In this document: positions 17,888 to 31,931 of the stretch, one piece after another | Position numbering within the stretch: position 1 is the stretch's first letter | Layout of the letters: each line of letters starts with the position of its first letter | Assembly: GCF_008727715.1 (NCBI RefSeq) | Contig: NZ_CP044218.1 | Span: 496,001-560,000, forward strand | Source of the DNA: Mesorhizobium terrae | GTDB lineage: Bacteria; Pseudomonadota; Alphaproteobacteria; Rhizobiales; Rhizobiaceae | Direction: 5' to 3' | DNA: 64,000 bases | Program-made: the position numbers and the translations under genes | The notes under the pieces: generated by a model | What the model was told of the DNA's origin: nothing | What the model saw: the letters and a program-made list of their open reading frames with translations, nothing else | The model's database searches: none

Positions 17888-19066
17888 TCAGGCGTCGGCG
17901 TCGATGACGGCCAGCGCCGCGTCGATGCCCTTGCCGACGGCAAGCTTCTGGCCGGCAGCATTCATCGCGCCACCCAGCGCCGTCAGCGCGGCAATCGCAT
18001 AGATCGGCTGCGCCGTCGGGCCCATGTGGCCGATGCGCGTCAGCCTGCCCAGCGTTTCGCCGCGCCCCGACGAAAACACCACGCCGTAGCGGGCGCGCGC
18101 GGCCTGGCGCAGCGCCTTCTCGTCGACGCCTTCGGGCGTACGCACGGCGGTTGTGGTCGGCGACGCGATCTTTTCGTTGGCGGCCCAGATCGACAGCCCC
18201 ATGGCGGCGACGCCGGCACGCATGGCCTTTGCCGTCAGCGCGTGACGCGCCCACACCGCTTCTGGTCCTTCGCTGAGATAGAGGTCGAGCGCCACGTCGA
18301 GCCCGTTGATCTCCGAGACCGATGGCGTGAACGGGAACGGGCTTTCGCGCGACCAGGCGTTTTCCCAGTCGACGATGCTCAGCATCGATGCGCGCGGTGC
18401 TGCCTCATTGGCCTTCATCTTGGCCCAGGCGCGCTCACTCACCCCCATTATGGTCAAGCCGGGAGGGGCTCCCAGGCATTTGTTGGGGCCGGTGACATAG
18501 ATGTCGGCGTTGCAATCCTCCGGATGCGTTTTCATGCCGCCGAAGGACGAGACGGCATCGACGATCAGATAGCCGCCATGAGCCGACACCAGCGCGCCGA
18601 TGGCATCGATCGGATTGATGGTGCCCGACGGCGTATCGTGATGGCAGATCGAAACGATGGTGATTTCGGGATGCTTCTTCAGCATTTCGGCGACCGCCTG
18701 CGGGTCGATCGCCTCGTTGTAGGGCACTTCGATTTCGAGCAGGTTGGGCGAATAGCGTTTTGCCCAGTAGCCGAAGCCCTTGCCGTAAACGCCCGAGGCG
18801 AGGTTCAGCACGACGTCGTCGGGCGTGATCAGCGATGCCGCAGCAGCTTCCAGGCCGAGAACCGGCTCGCCGTGTAGGATGACCGGCTTGTTCGGCAGAC
18901 GCATCGCTTTCTGCGCCTTATCGACGACCTTCTCGTAGAAGAGCTGGAACGCCGGATCGTAGTCGTAGAGCACCGTGCGGCCGAGGCCGCGCAGCACTTG
19001 TGCATAGGCGTCCACCGGCCCCGCGGTCAGGGTGATGACCGGATCGGCATGATCGGAATAGCGCAT
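17888..19066 (-). CDS. ppaT: Pyridoxamine-pyruvate aminotransferase
   Basis: Transfers the amino group of pyridoxamine to pyruvate, giving pyridoxal and L-alanine. It is a fold-type I (class V) aminotransferase that uses pyridoxal as substrate rather than bound cofactor. The 392-residue protein matches the M. loti enzyme, as recalled. The Schiff-base lysine is K196 (TGPNKCLGAPPG) and the ring-nitrogen aspartate is D170 (VDAVSS). It lies between the lactonase and pyridoxal dehydrogenase genes, 26 and 38 bases from them, so pyridoxamine and pyridoxal feed straight into the pathway. Confidence 0.95.
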   Translation of the reverse strand: MRYSDHADPVITLTAGPVDAYAQVLRGLGRTVLYDYDPAFQLFYEKVVDKAQKAMRLPNKPVILHGEPVLGLEAAAASLITPDDVVLNLASGVYGKGFGYWAKRYSPNLLEIEVPYNEAIDPQAVAEMLKKHPEITIVSICHHDTPSGTINPIDAIGALVSAHGGYLIVDAVSSFGGMKTHPEDCNADIYVTGPNKCLGAPPGLTIMGVSERAWAKMKANEAAPRASMLSIVDWENAWSRESPFPFTPSVSEINGLDVALDLYLSEGPEAVWARHALTAKAMRAGVAAMGLSIWAANEKIASPTTTAVRTPEGVDEKALRQAARARYGVVFSSGRGETLGRLTRIGHMGPTAQPIYAIAALTALGGAMNAAGQKLAVGKGIDAALAVIDADA

Positions 19067-19092
19067 GGTCTTGGTCTCCAGAATGGCGGCGG

Positions 19093-23548
<4,456 letters not shown>

Positions 23549-23578
23549 GAAAGCCCAGCACTGAAAAAGGGGAAGCGT

Positions 23579-23607
23579 CCGAAGGGGCGACCCGACCGCC
23601 CCTTCGG
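23579..23607 (-). promoter_or_regulatory. Strong intercistronic stem-loop after the BMP binding-protein gene
   Basis: A perfect 11-bp inverted repeat, CCGAAGGGGCG (23579-23589) and CGCCCCTTCGG (23597-23607), with a 7-base loop. On the transcribed minus strand a TTTTT run occurs about ten bases beyond it, so partial termination is possible. It lies directly after the binding-protein stop, and would favour expression of that gene over the ATPase, permeases and B6 enzymes behind it. Confidence 0.72.
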
Positions 23608-23626
23608 CAACTGACTTTTGATCGCC

Positions 23627-24655
23627 TTACTTGGCGACGCTTGTCATCAACGCCCTGACGGCGGCCGCGTCATAGACCGGCTCGACCTTGATCTTGCCGG
23701 AGATGACGTCCTCGCGCACCGCCTGGATCTCGGACCAGACCTTGTCCGGGATGGCGGCCGTCTTCAGCAGTTTCACGGAATCGTCCTTGAGGCCGATGCC
23801 GTAATGCTTGGTGCCGAAAGTGTCGGCCTTGAGATCGGCGATCATCGCGGCGTAGACCGGCTCGATGTTCCACACCACCGACGACAGCAGGAAGCCCTTG
23901 TCGATCGGCGACTTGTCACCGATGACGTCGATGAAATAGACCTTGCCGCCATCCGCGGCCTTGGTCGTCTCGACCGCCTGCAGCATGCCGAAACTCGAAC
24001 CGTTGCCCTGGCCGAAAATGATATCGGCGCCCGAGGCGATGACGCTTTCGGCGACGCGCTTGCCGCCTGCCGCATCGCTGTAGGCGGCTGGCCCGATCAC
24101 CGCATAGGTGATCTTGACGTCCTTGCTCTCCGCCTTCACGCCCTGCGCGAAAGCCGCCGACTGCGAGTTCCATGACGGAGGTTCGCCGGAGACCACGATG
24201 CCGACCGACTTCGAGCGCGACATCTTGGCGGCGAGACGACCGGCGAGATAGGCACCTTCGTGACCGCTCAGCGTGTAGTCGGCGACGAGGCCTTTCTCCA
24301 ACCCGTTCGGCGTGTCCACGATCGCCACCGGAACCTTCGTTTCCTTGGCGATTTCAGGCGCCGAGGTGTTGTAGCCGCTGGCGTGCGCGATCAGCAGGCT
24401 GGCGCCGTCGGAAGCGAGTTCCCGCAGCGTCGGACGAACGTCGCCATAGCCGAGGCCCTGGGCGACGACCACTTCGATGCCGGCTGCCTTGCCGGCCGCC
24501 TTGGCAGCGTCGATGCCTTGCTGGTTCCAGCCATAGTCCGTGCCTTCTTCAGGCGTCAGGATGGCGATCGACTTGACTTCTCCGGCGAACGCGCCGCCGA
24601 GCAAGACGCCGCTCAGTATAATTGCACTTACACTGCTTTTAAGGAGCTTTATCAT
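23627..24655 (-). CDS. BMP-family ABC transporter substrate-binding protein
   Basis: A periplasmic binding protein of 342 residues in the basic membrane protein (PnrA/Med) family. A signal peptide (KLLKSSVSAIIL, then GGAFAGE) ends near residue 25. A ligand-site segment DYGWNQQG sits near residue 37, and HASGYN near 105. I start it at the ATG at 24655, with an AGAGGGT site; codons upstream in the same frame encode Asn-rich, non-signal sequence from the AT-rich promoter region. It opens the operon that ends with the pyridoxal dehydrogenase gene. B6-vitamer binding is suggested by position only. Confidence 0.87.
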   Translation of the reverse strand: MIKLLKSSVSAIILSGVLLGGAFAGEVKSIAILTPEEGTDYGWNQQGIDAAKAAGKAAGIEVVVAQGLGYGDVRPTLRELASDGASLLIAHASGYNTSAPEIAKETKVPVAIVDTPNGLEKGLVADYTLSGHEGAYLAGRLAAKMSRSKSVGIVVSGEPPSWNSQSAAFAQGVKAESKDVKITYAVIGPAAYSDAAGGKRVAESVIASGADIIFGQGNGSSFGMLQAVETTKAADGGKVYFIDVIGDKSPIDKGFLLSSVVWNIEPVYAAMIADLKADTFGTKHYGIGLKDDSVKLLKTAAIPDKVWSEIQAVREDVISGKIKVEPVYDAAAVRALMTSVAK

Positions 24656-24752
24656 GTTACCCTCTTTTGTTGATTTTCGATCATTATTCTTATTGTTATT
24701 GCGCGTTTGCGAGATAGACTGCCTGATCAAATAAGTATGGAGCTCAGGCAAA

Positions 24753-25178
24753 GTGAAAATCGGTTATGTCCTCCCGGTGGTTTTGGCGTTTACATCGCTC
24801 GCCAATGCGGTTGAGTTGCACCAGGTGATCGTCCGCATCGGCACCGATGGGCTCGACATGGTGCCGTTAACGATTTCGAACTCCGGCAAGGACGGCCTGT
24901 CCTGCAATGCCGACTTCGCCCACTGGTATTCGGGCGGGGTCGCGACGGTCGAACCGGGCAAGAGCGCCCACGTCGAACTCTGGTTCGATCCTAAGACCGG
25001 CACCTTCACCATCCTCAATGACAAGCGCGAAAACCTGCCGGTCGAGCGCCTCTGGTGTGGGCTGTCGGGCCGCGCATACGCGACCCGCGTGCAAATCGCG
25101 CTTGACCGCACTGATGTAGCCAAGGGCATGCGCGCCGTGTCCTGCGGCATGGAGCAGGGCAGCCTGGCGTGCCGGTAG
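24753..25178 (+). CDS. Small exported protein of unknown function
   Basis: A 141-residue protein that I do not recognise. It starts at a GTG at 24753, divergent from the BMP operon. A signal peptide is clear (KIGYVLPVVLAFTSLANA, residues 2-19). The mature part has no further membrane segment and contains four cysteines (near residues 52, 102, 131 and 140), which could form two disulfides in the periplasm. It sits alone between the two leftward B6 transcripts. Composition and codon use look coding. Confidence 0.65.
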   Translation: MKIGYVLPVVLAFTSLANAVELHQVIVRIGTDGLDMVPLTISNSGKDGLSCNADFAHWYSGGVATVEPGKSAHVELWFDPKTGTFTILNDKRENLPVERLWCGLSGRAYATRVQIALDRTDVAKGMRAVSCGMEQGSLACR

Positions 25179-25212
25179 GCGCTCATCGATCCACGCCCCT
25201 TGAGCACCGCGC

Positions 25213-26223
25213 CTATTCCTTGGCCAGGAATTTGTCGGTGAAGACATCGTCCGCCGACAGCGCTGTCTTGAGCACGCCCTGATCGGTGAGCGTCTTCAGG
25301 GTTTCCTCCCATTGCGCCTTCGCCATCCAGCCGAGACCGTGTTCCTTGGTTTCGGGGCTGGTGAACGTCGAGGCGATGTCGGCGTTGATCTGTGCCAGCA
25401 GCACGGCCTTCTTGTCCGCGTAGCCGGGTGCCGCCTTGGCCGTGATCTCGGCGGCCTCTTCCGGATGGGCAACGACATAGTCGAAGGCTTCCCGGTAGGC
25501 CTTGACGAAGCGGCGCACGACATCGGGCTTGTCCTTGATCATCTTCTCCGAGGTGAACAGGCCGGAGCCGTAAGCCTTCCAGCCATGGTCGGCGCCCATC
25601 ATGATGCTGAGCGAACCCGGACCGCCTGCCTTGGCTTCCAGTTCGGGAACCTCCGCATCGACATAGCCGACCACAGTCTGGACCCGCCCCAGGAGCAGGT
25701 AGCTTTCATAGGGCGGCGACACGCTGTTCAGCGTCATGTCCTTCTCGGTCAGACCGTTGGCGGCCAGAAAGCCCTTGAAGAAGATGTAGGTCGACCCGGC
25801 TGGATGAATGCCGATGGTGAGGCCCTTGAGATCGGCCGGCTTGGTGAGCTTCACCGTCTTGGCGAGCGAGATGATCGCCAGCGGCGAATGCTGGTTGACG
25901 GCTGCCACCGCCACGACCGGGACATTCTGCGACCGGGCGACGGTGAGCGTGGGAAGATCGCCGAAGCCGAAATCCGCGTTCTCATTGCCGACCAGCCGCA
26001 TGGCGTCTGGCGAACCAGAACCCTTGCGGATATCGGCCAGGTCGATGTCGTTCTTGGCGAAGAAGCCTTTTTCCTTGCCCACGAAGAACATGGCGTGGTT
26101 GCCGCGCACCACCCAGTCGAGCTGGACATTGACCTTGTCCGCCGCCTGCGCCGCGCCGGAGAAGCCAAGCGCACCGGCAAACGCCACAAGCGTGGCTGCT
26201 TTGATAAAAGAGCGTCTTAGCAT
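25213..26223 (-). CDS. NMT1/TauA-type ABC transporter substrate-binding protein
   Basis: A periplasmic binding protein of 336 residues, family NMT1/ThiY-SsuA. The signal peptide (LRRSFIKAATLVAFAGA, then AAQAAD) ends near residue 28. The mature start VQLDWVVRGNHAMFFVGKEKG is the family's typical ligand-binding opening. Relatives bind thiamine precursors and other pyrimidines, taurine or aliphatic sulfonates. It is the last gene of a ten-gene leftward run of B6-degradation genes, so a pyridine compound such as pyridoxine or 4-pyridoxic acid is a reasonable inferred ligand. Confidence 0.85.
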   Translation of the reverse strand: MLRRSFIKAATLVAFAGALGFSGAAQAADKVNVQLDWVVRGNHAMFFVGKEKGFFAKNDIDLADIRKGSGSPDAMRLVGNENADFGFGDLPTLTVARSQNVPVVAVAAVNQHSPLAIISLAKTVKLTKPADLKGLTIGIHPAGSTYIFFKGFLAANGLTEKDMTLNSVSPPYESYLLLGRVQTVVGYVDAEVPELEAKAGGPGSLSIMMGADHGWKAYGSGLFTSEKMIKDKPDVVRRFVKAYREAFDYVVAHPEEAAEITAKAAPGYADKKAVLLAQINADIASTFTSPETKEHGLGWMAKAQWEETLKTLTDQGVLKTALSADDVFTDKFLAKE

Positions 26224-26259
26224 TGTTCGATCCTTCCCTGACTTTGACTGCCCAGAAAC

Positions 26260-27075
26260 CTAGGCGTGGCTGAATTTGGGTGCCCATGGCACCACGATGC
26301 GTTCGAGAATCTCGGCCGCGTAATAGAAGGCGATGCCGAGCACGGAGACGAGCAGCAGCGCCGCGAAGACCAATGGGGTGTCGAGCTGGGTCGAGGCGAA
26401 CTGGATGACGTAGCCCAGCCCATCCGAGGCGCCGGCGAATTCACCGACGATGGCGCCGATGACGCTCAGCGTGGCCGCGATCTTGGTTCCCGCCATCAGG
26501 TTCGGCAGCGAGTGTGGAACCCGGATCTTGAACAGGATCTGCGTGCGGCTAGCGCCAACCGAATTCATCAACGACAGCAGCGAGCGGTCCACCGACTGCA
26601 AGCCCGCCAGCATCGACAACGTCACCGGGAAGAAGGCGATGACCAGGATCAGGCCGATCTTGGGTGCGAGCCCATAGCCGAACCACAGAATGAAGATCGG
26701 TGCCAGCGCCACCTTGGGCACGTTCTGGAACAGCACCACCAGGGGATAGAGCGCCCGGCCGAGCCAGTCGAAACGCACGATGACGAGCGCAATGGCAACG
26801 CCGACGACGACCGAGACAACAAAGCCGAGCAGGATCTCGGCCGCCGTCACCAGCGTGGCCTGCATCAGCGTTCCCCATTGCGCGACCAGCGATTGTGCGA
26901 TCTGCGATGGGGCCGGAATGATGAAGGTCGATATGGCAAAGATCCGCACCGCGGCTTCCCAGGCCACGATCGTGACTAACAGCAGAATGACCGACGGCAG
27001 CCAGCTGCTTGTCGCGGCGGCGAAACTGGAGGTCAGCCGAGGCTCGGAAACACTGCTGATGGGTTGCTCGCTCAC
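26260..27075 (-). CDS. TauC/SsuC-type ABC transporter permease
   Basis: A permease of 271 residues with about six membrane segments and the EAA-type loop (LMNSVGASRTQILFKIRVPHSLP). The start is a GTG at 27075 that overlaps the ATPase stop (GTGA), implying translational coupling. A longer frame upstream lies inside the ATPase gene and is noise. It is followed 36 bases later by the binding-protein gene and completes an NMT1-type importer in the B6 operon. Confidence 0.86.
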   Translation of the reverse strand: MSEQPISSVSEPRLTSSFAAATSSWLPSVILLLVTIVAWEAAVRIFAISTFIIPAPSQIAQSLVAQWGTLMQATLVTAAEILLGFVVSVVVGVAIALVIVRFDWLGRALYPLVVLFQNVPKVALAPIFILWFGYGLAPKIGLILVIAFFPVTLSMLAGLQSVDRSLLSLMNSVGASRTQILFKIRVPHSLPNLMAGTKIAATLSVIGAIVGEFAGASDGLGYVIQFASTQLDTPLVFAALLLVSVLGIAFYYAAEILERIVVPWAPKFSHA

Positions 27076-27902
27076 GACGCGTCTCCCGGTTGATGGCTGG
27101 CGCGCAGCATCGTGCGAAGCTGGACCACCAACCTGACGAATTCCGGGTCTTCCGTTACCGCCAGGTCGCGCGGATAGGGCAGGCCGATATCGATGCTGCC
27201 GGTGATCCGACCGGGCTTGATGCCCAGGGCGTGCACATGGCGCGAGAGGTGAATGGCCTCGTCGATCGAATGGGTCACGAGCACGATCGTCTTGCCGGTG
27301 CGCTGCCAGATCTCCAGCAGCGACTGGCCCATCGAGTCGCGGGTGATGGCGTCGAGCGCGCCGAAGGGCTCGTCCATCAAAAGCACGGCTGGGTCGAGCG
27401 CCAGGGCCCGAGCGATGGCCACCCGCTGCCGCATGCCACCCGACAATTCGTTCGGACGCTTGTGGGCGGAATCGCCAAGCCCCACCAGTTCCAGCATCTC
27501 CTGGCCGCGTGCCCGAAGCTCGGCGCGCGAAAGCGATTTGTCGGCGATGCCGAGCAGCATGGACGCATTGTCGACGGCGTTCTTCCACGGCAACAGGTTG
27601 GCGTCCTGGAAGACAACGCCGATCATGCGCTTGCGCGCCGCCTCGACCGGCGAAAGCCCGGCGATCGAAACGCTACCGCTTGTCGGCTCCACCAGCCCGG
27701 CCAGCACCTTGAGCAAGGTGCTCTTGCCGCAACCGGAAGGGCCGATCAGCGAGACGAACGATCCCTTCGGCACCGAAAGATCGATGTTCTGGAGCACCAG
27801 CTGCCGGGCGTAGACCACGGACACGCCCTTGACGGCGATAAGGTCGTCATGGCGGAAGTGAGCCGGCCTGTCGCCGGCGGCCCGGATCGTGTCAATGCGC
27901 AT
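27072..27902 (-). CDS. TauB/SsuB-type ABC transporter ATP-binding protein
   Basis: A 276-residue ABC ATPase: Walker A GPSGCGKST, Q-loop FQDANLLPW, signature LSGGMRQR, Walker B VLLMDEPFGALD and switch His in THSIDEA. It belongs to the nitrate/sulfonate/taurine branch. It follows the FHMPC dehydrogenase gene by 73 bases and overlaps the permease gene, so it is expressed with the ring-degrading enzymes upstream. It drives uptake through the permease and binding protein encoded next. Confidence 0.87.
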   Translation of the reverse strand: MRIDTIRAAGDRPAHFRHDDLIAVKGVSVVYARQLVLQNIDLSVPKGSFVSLIGPSGCGKSTLLKVLAGLVEPTSGSVSIAGLSPVEAARKRMIGVVFQDANLLPWKNAVDNASMLLGIADKSLSRAELRARGQEMLELVGLGDSAHKRPNELSGGMRQRVAIARALALDPAVLLMDEPFGALDAITRDSMGQSLLEIWQRTGKTIVLVTHSIDEAIHLSRHVHALGIKPGRITGSIDIGLPYPRDLAVTEDPEFVRLVVQLRTMLRASHQPGDAS

Positions 27903-27975
27903 GGCTTGTACCTCCTCGCGCCGCCGCGTGATCCCCGATCCTGCCTGTTCCCTGCTGCGTGTTGTGAGCCATCGG

Positions 27976-28905
27976 CTACTCCCGGCCTTCCAGGATGCGC
28001 CGCACCGCGACGAGCTTGCGCGCCCGGTCGGCTTGCAGGGCCTTTGTCTGCTCTGGCGTGTAGGAGAACATGCCTTCGCCCGACTTGATGCCGAGCTTCG
28101 AAGCGCCGGTTTTCTCCAGCACCATCGGCGCCACGTCGTCGCGATTGGAAAGGTCGGCGTTCAGGAAGGACGAGACGGATTTGTAGATATCCAGCCCCGC
28201 CATATCGAGCAGCGCCATCGGACCGACGACGGCGATCTTGTAGCCGATGCCCCAGGAGACGCAGGTGTCGAGATCTTCCGGTTCGATGACGCCGCGTTCG
28301 ACGAGGTCGACCGCCTCGCGCAACAGCGCGTAGAGTACGCGGTTCTCGACGAAGCCCGGAACGTCTTTCTTCACCACCACCGGCAGCAGGCCGATCGAGC
28401 GGATCAGGTCGCGGATCGTCGCCACGGTCTGCGGCGCCGTCTTCTCGCCGGCGATGACCTCGATCATCGGGATGATGTGCGGCGGGTTCGACCAATGCAT
28501 CCCCACCATGCGCTCTGGATGCGAGATATGCGCCTGTAGTTGGGTGATCGGAATGCCCGAGGTGTCCGATGCAACGATCGTGTCCGATGCGATCAGGCCG
28601 TCGATGGCGCGATAGACATCGGCCTTGACCACAATGTTTTCGGGAACGTTTTCGATGATAAGGTCGGCGCCTGAGACTGCCTCGCCGAGATCGTCGGTGA
28701 ACCGAACCGTTCCAACGCCTGCCGGCGGCGGCGCGATGCCCAGGGCGTCGAGAACGCCCTCCGCAGTGCCCAGCATGGCGCGTGCGCGCTCGATCGCTGC
28801 CGGGGCCACATCATAGGCGGTCACCTGAAGGTCGCCTCTGGCGAGCCGGGCGGCCATGCCTGGTCCCATAGTACCCAGACCGATGATGGCGATACGCTGG
28901 ATCAT
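27976..28905 (-). CDS. FHMPC dehydrogenase (5-formyl-3-hydroxy-2-methylpyridine-4-carboxylate dehydrogenase)
   Basis: Oxidises 5-formyl-3-hydroxy-2-methylpyridine-4-carboxylate (FHMPC) to 3-hydroxy-2-methylpyridine-4,5-dicarboxylate (HMPDC) with NAD+. The protein of 309 residues has the 3-hydroxyacyl-CoA dehydrogenase fold and matches the M. loti enzyme, as recalled. It has a Rossmann motif GLGTMG (residues 9-14) and a catalytic His-Glu pair at H137 (HWSNPPH) and E149. The start ATG at 28905 overlaps the stop of the preceding GMC gene by one base (TGATG). The frame continues upstream through the whole GMC gene but is non-coding there. Confidence 0.93.
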   Translation of the reverse strand: MIQRIAIIGLGTMGPGMAARLARGDLQVTAYDVAPAAIERARAMLGTAEGVLDALGIAPPPAGVGTVRFTDDLGEAVSGADLIIENVPENIVVKADVYRAIDGLIASDTIVASDTSGIPITQLQAHISHPERMVGMHWSNPPHIIPMIEVIAGEKTAPQTVATIRDLIRSIGLLPVVVKKDVPGFVENRVLYALLREAVDLVERGVIEPEDLDTCVSWGIGYKIAVVGPMALLDMAGLDIYKSVSSFLNADLSNRDDVAPMVLEKTGASKLGIKSGEGMFSYTPEQTKALQADRARKLVAVRRILEGRE

Positions 28906-30566
28906 CACGCTGCCCTGCTTTCCGTTGTTGCTTTTGATGCCGCGATGAGGTCCGCGGCTTTCTCGGCAATCATGATGACCGCCGCATTGATGTTTCCGCA
29001 GACCAGGTCGGGCATGACGGAGGCGTCCACCACGCGAAGGCCGCTGACGCCGCGAAGACGCAGTTCGGGGTCGACCACCGAGGCTGCGTCGGCGCCCATC
29101 CGGCAAGTGCCGGCCGGATGATGCACGGTGATGGAGGTCTTGCGGATGTGCTCGTCGATCTCGTCGTCGCTCTGGCACTTGGGACCGGGGAAGAACTCCG
29201 CCTCGATGAAGGGCTGCATGGAGGGCTGGGCCGCAAGGTCCCTTGCCACCCGGAAGCCGGCGCGCAGCGATTGCCAGTCCTTCGGCGAGGCGAGGAAGTT
29301 CTGGTGGATCAGCGGCGCGGCGGAAGGGTCGGCCGAGGCCAGCTTCACCGTCCCCCGGCTCTCTGGCTGCGTCGCCACGATCCGCGTCGCGAAACCATCG
29401 GCGAACGGCGCTTTGAACGGCTTGAAATACGGCCAAGCGGCGAGCGGAGCCGCCGTGAACAGCAGTTGGACGTCCGGCAGCGGCCGCTCGGGACCGCTTT
29501 TCAGGAATGCAACGACCCCGCCGGGCACATCTGCCGAAAAGCCTTGGCCGGTGAGATAGGTCTTGGCGAAATCCAGCCCGATCCGGTCCGCGCGCATGTT
29601 GCGCAGGAACGGACCCGGTGTCTTGCGCCGGTACATCAGAATGACCGAGACGTGATCCTGCAGGTTCTTGCCGACTGCCGGCAGATTGACCCGTGTCTGG
29701 ATACCATGCGCCGCCAGCTCGTCCGGTGCCCCGATGCCAGACAGCATCAACAGTTGCGGCGTGTTGATCACGCCGCCCGAGAGCAGGACTTCCCTGCGGG
29801 CGACGACCGTCCGTTCGCGGCCCTGATGATTGATCGTCACCCCGGCGGCACGCGTGCCTTCGAGGACGATCTTCGTCGCCATCGCTCCGGTCAGCACGGT
29901 CAGATTCGGCCGCTTCATGGCCGGCCTCAGATAGGCGGAAGCAGTCGAGCTGCGTCGACCTTTCGAGATGGTCATCTGGAGGCGGCCGAAACCTTCCTGC
30001 CGCTCGCCATTGTAGTCGTCGGTCTGGGCATAGCCTGCCTGCACACTGGCTTGCGCAAAGGCGTCGATCAGCGTGTCCTTGTAGCGGCAGAACTGGGTGT
30101 TGAGCGGGCCTGAGCCACCACGAAAGCGGTCCTCGCCACCTTCCCAACGTTCCTGCTTCCGGAAATATGGCAGGACTTTATCGTATGACCAGTCGCTGAG
30201 CCCGCTAGAAGCCCATCGGTCGTAGTCGCCTCTATTGCCACGCACATAGGCCATGGCGTTGGTCGACGACGACCCGCCAATGACCTTGCCGCGCGCGCAC
30301 TCAACCCTGCGTCCGCCGACATTGTCCTCCGGTTCGCAGAAATACATCCAGTCATGGCGGCGCTCGGTCAAGATCTTGCCCCATCCAAGCGGGATGTGGA
30401 TCATCGGGTCGCGATCCCAGCCGCCGGCCTCGAGCAGCAACACCGAACATCGCGGGTCGGTGCTCAACCGGTCGGCGAGCACGCAACCGGCCGATCCGGC
30501 CCCAACGATAACGTAATCGTAGCTTTCCGCGTGCGGCATGGTTTCATTGCCTTCGCCCGACGCCAT
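28905..30566 (-). CDS. 4-pyridoxic acid dehydrogenase (GMC family, FAD)
   Basis: Oxidises the 5-hydroxymethyl group of 4-pyridoxic acid to give FHMPC, the substrate of the next enzyme. In M. loti the corresponding enzyme is a membrane-associated flavoprotein. The 553-residue frame shows GAGSAG (FAD binding) near the N-terminus, [11 protein letters not shown], and near the C-terminus [10 protein letters not shown] with the active-site His. No clear membrane helix is visible, so membrane association is presumably peripheral. A second ATG at 30539 (nine codons in) is an equally likely start, giving 544 residues. The assignment among GMC homologues rests on gene order and recalled sequence. Confidence 0.88.
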   Translation of the reverse strand: MASGEGNETMPHAESYDYVIVGAGSAGCVLADRLSTDPRCSVLLLEAGGWDRDPMIHIPLGWGKILTERRHDWMYFCEPEDNVGGRRVECARGKVIGGSSSTNAMAYVRGNRGDYDRWASSGLSDWSYDKVLPYFRKQERWEGGEDRFRGGSGPLNTQFCRYKDTLIDAFAQASVQAGYAQTDDYNGERQEGFGRLQMTISKGRRSSTASAYLRPAMKRPNLTVLTGAMATKIVLEGTRAAGVTINHQGRERTVVARREVLLSGGVINTPQLLMLSGIGAPDELAAHGIQTRVNLPAVGKNLQDHVSVILMYRRKTPGPFLRNMRADRIGLDFAKTYLTGQGFSADVPGGVVAFLKSGPERPLPDVQLLFTAAPLAAWPYFKPFKAPFADGFATRIVATQPESRGTVKLASADPSAAPLIHQNFLASPKDWQSLRAGFRVARDLAAQPSMQPFIEAEFFPGPKCQSDDEIDEHIRKTSITVHHPAGTCRMGADAASVVDPELRLRGVSGLRVVDASVMPDLVCGNINAAVIMIAEKAADLIAASKATTESRAA

Positions 30567-30649
30567 GGCGTCAGAGAATTATTGAGGTTGGGCTGGAAGC
30601 CTTGGCAGAGACCAAGCTTTTCCAGGTAGTGCTCAAAAGCCCGTGGACG

Positions 30650-31372
30650 CTAGCCCAGGCCCGCTTGCCTGAGGCGCTCCGACCAGTGATCCCATCCTCG
30701 ATCGATCTGGGCGCCGACCAGGTTTCCCGCTGCCTTGATCTCGCCCGGCGACAGATACTTGATCGTGCCGATCCGCAGGCCGGCGGTCTGTGCCGCGGCC
30801 TCTTGCTCGAGATAGAAAGCCCGGAACACCACCTGCCGGACAGAAGTGCCGACATTGACGACGCCGTGCCGCGCCATCAGGACCACGGGCCGGTCGCTGA
30901 GGCTTTCGGCGATATCCCGGCAGACGCTCGGGCTGCCCCCGAAAAGATCCGTGGCGTCACCTTGCTTGTCGCGAATTTCGTAGACCGGAACTCTCTCGCC
31001 GAGAAATGCACCCATATGGGTCACCGGACGCAGCGGCTGATCCGTGAAGCAATAGGGCAAGACGGCCGGGGAATGGCTGTGGAGCACGCACTGAACGTCC
31101 GGCCGCGCCTTGTAGATCTCGCTGTGGATATAGCGCTCCAGATAGGACGGCCGATTGTCCGAGGTCTCGCCGTCGAGATTGAAACGCTGGATGTCGGCTG
31201 TCGTTATCAGGCTCGGAGCAAGTTTCTGAGCTAGGAAGAAACTTTCAGGATCCTCTGGGTCACGGGCACTGATGTGCCCGAACGTGTCCAGAATGCCTTC
31301 GTTCAACAGGATCTTCGTCGCTGTAACCAGTTCCTCGAAAACCTTCCGGCGAGCGGGACTGCTGTCTTTCAT
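30650..31372 (-). CDS. HMPDC decarboxylase (class II aldolase fold)
   Basis: Decarboxylates 3-hydroxy-2-methylpyridine-4,5-dicarboxylate to 2-methyl-3-hydroxypyridine-5-carboxylate (MHPC). It has 240 residues and the class II aldolase/adducin fold, with metal-binding histidines in LHSHSP and ARHGVV. It matches the M. loti enzyme, as recalled, which needs Mn2+. I place the start at the ATG at 31372, with GGGAGA eight bases upstream, rather than a TTG two codons earlier. Members of this fold are usually aldolases or epimerases; the decarboxylase call depends on its neighbours and remembered similarity. Confidence 0.92.
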   Translation of the reverse strand: MKDSSPARRKVFEELVTATKILLNEGILDTFGHISARDPEDPESFFLAQKLAPSLITTADIQRFNLDGETSDNRPSYLERYIHSEIYKARPDVQCVLHSHSPAVLPYCFTDQPLRPVTHMGAFLGERVPVYEIRDKQGDATDLFGGSPSVCRDIAESLSDRPVVLMARHGVVNVGTSVRQVVFRAFYLEQEAAAQTAGLRIGTIKYLSPGEIKAAGNLVGAQIDRGWDHWSERLRQAGLG

Positions 31373-31444
31373 ATCCAAATTCTCCCATTAAGCGGCGGTC
31401 TCGATCTTTCTTCTTGTTTTTGACCGCCGAGACCGCGCCGTTCA

Positions 31445-31900
31445 TTAATTTTGGTAGATGCCGACGATCCGGTTTTGCTCGATGATGTTTCCGGCATATT
31501 TCTGGAGGAATTCCTCCCGGCTGGGCATCCCTTCGACCTTCGTGTCCAGGGCATAGACCCAGAAGTAGTAATGGTGCGGGCCATGGCCAGCGGGCGGCTG
31601 CGGCCCGTAGTAGAACGCGTTGCCGGCGCCGTTGGGTGCCACACGGAACTTTTCCTGCACGTTCGAAAGATCGGTGGTCGACGGATCGATGCCGTAGACG
31701 ACCCAATGCGTGAAACCGTTGGGCAAGGGGGCGTCCGGATCGTGGCAGATGACCGCAAGTTCTTTCGCGCCCGCCGGGACGCCGCTGACGGTCAGCCTCG
31801 GCAACACGTTGCCCTTGTCGCCGGCATGCTCGTCGCGCAATTTCCCGAGTGGCTGGAAATCCGCCGAGGTAATCTTGAGGTCCTTGATGTTCAGGGGCAT
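31445..31900 (-). CDS. YbhB/PEBP-family (phosphatidylethanolamine-binding-like) protein
   Basis: A 151-residue protein of the bacterial PEBP/YbhB/YbcL family, normal in length. Conserved ligand-pocket parts are visible: CHDPDAP, GFTHWVVYGID, GPQPPAGHGPHHYYF and VYALD. There is no signal peptide, so it is probably cytoplasmic. The ATG has an AAAGGA site. It lies between the HMPDC decarboxylase and AA_synth genes inside the B6-degradation operon. It has no assigned step in the known pathway. PEBP proteins bind small anionic ligands; a role in handling a pathway acid is only a guess. Confidence 0.85.
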   Translation of the reverse strand: MPLNIKDLKITSADFQPLGKLRDEHAGDKGNVLPRLTVSGVPAGAKELAVICHDPDAPLPNGFTHWVVYGIDPSTTDLSNVQEKFRVAPNGAGNAFYYGPQPPAGHGPHHYYFWVYALDTKVEGMPSREEFLQKYAGNIIEQNRIVGIYQN

Positions 31901-31931
31901 AAAAATTGTCCTTTAAGCAATATCGATCGAG

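Noticed and set aside
28906..30147. An upstream extension that would fuse FHMPC dehydrogenase to about 414 extra residues
   Set aside because: It runs through the GMC gene in a different frame. The Rossmann fold of the dehydrogenase begins directly after the ATG at 28905.
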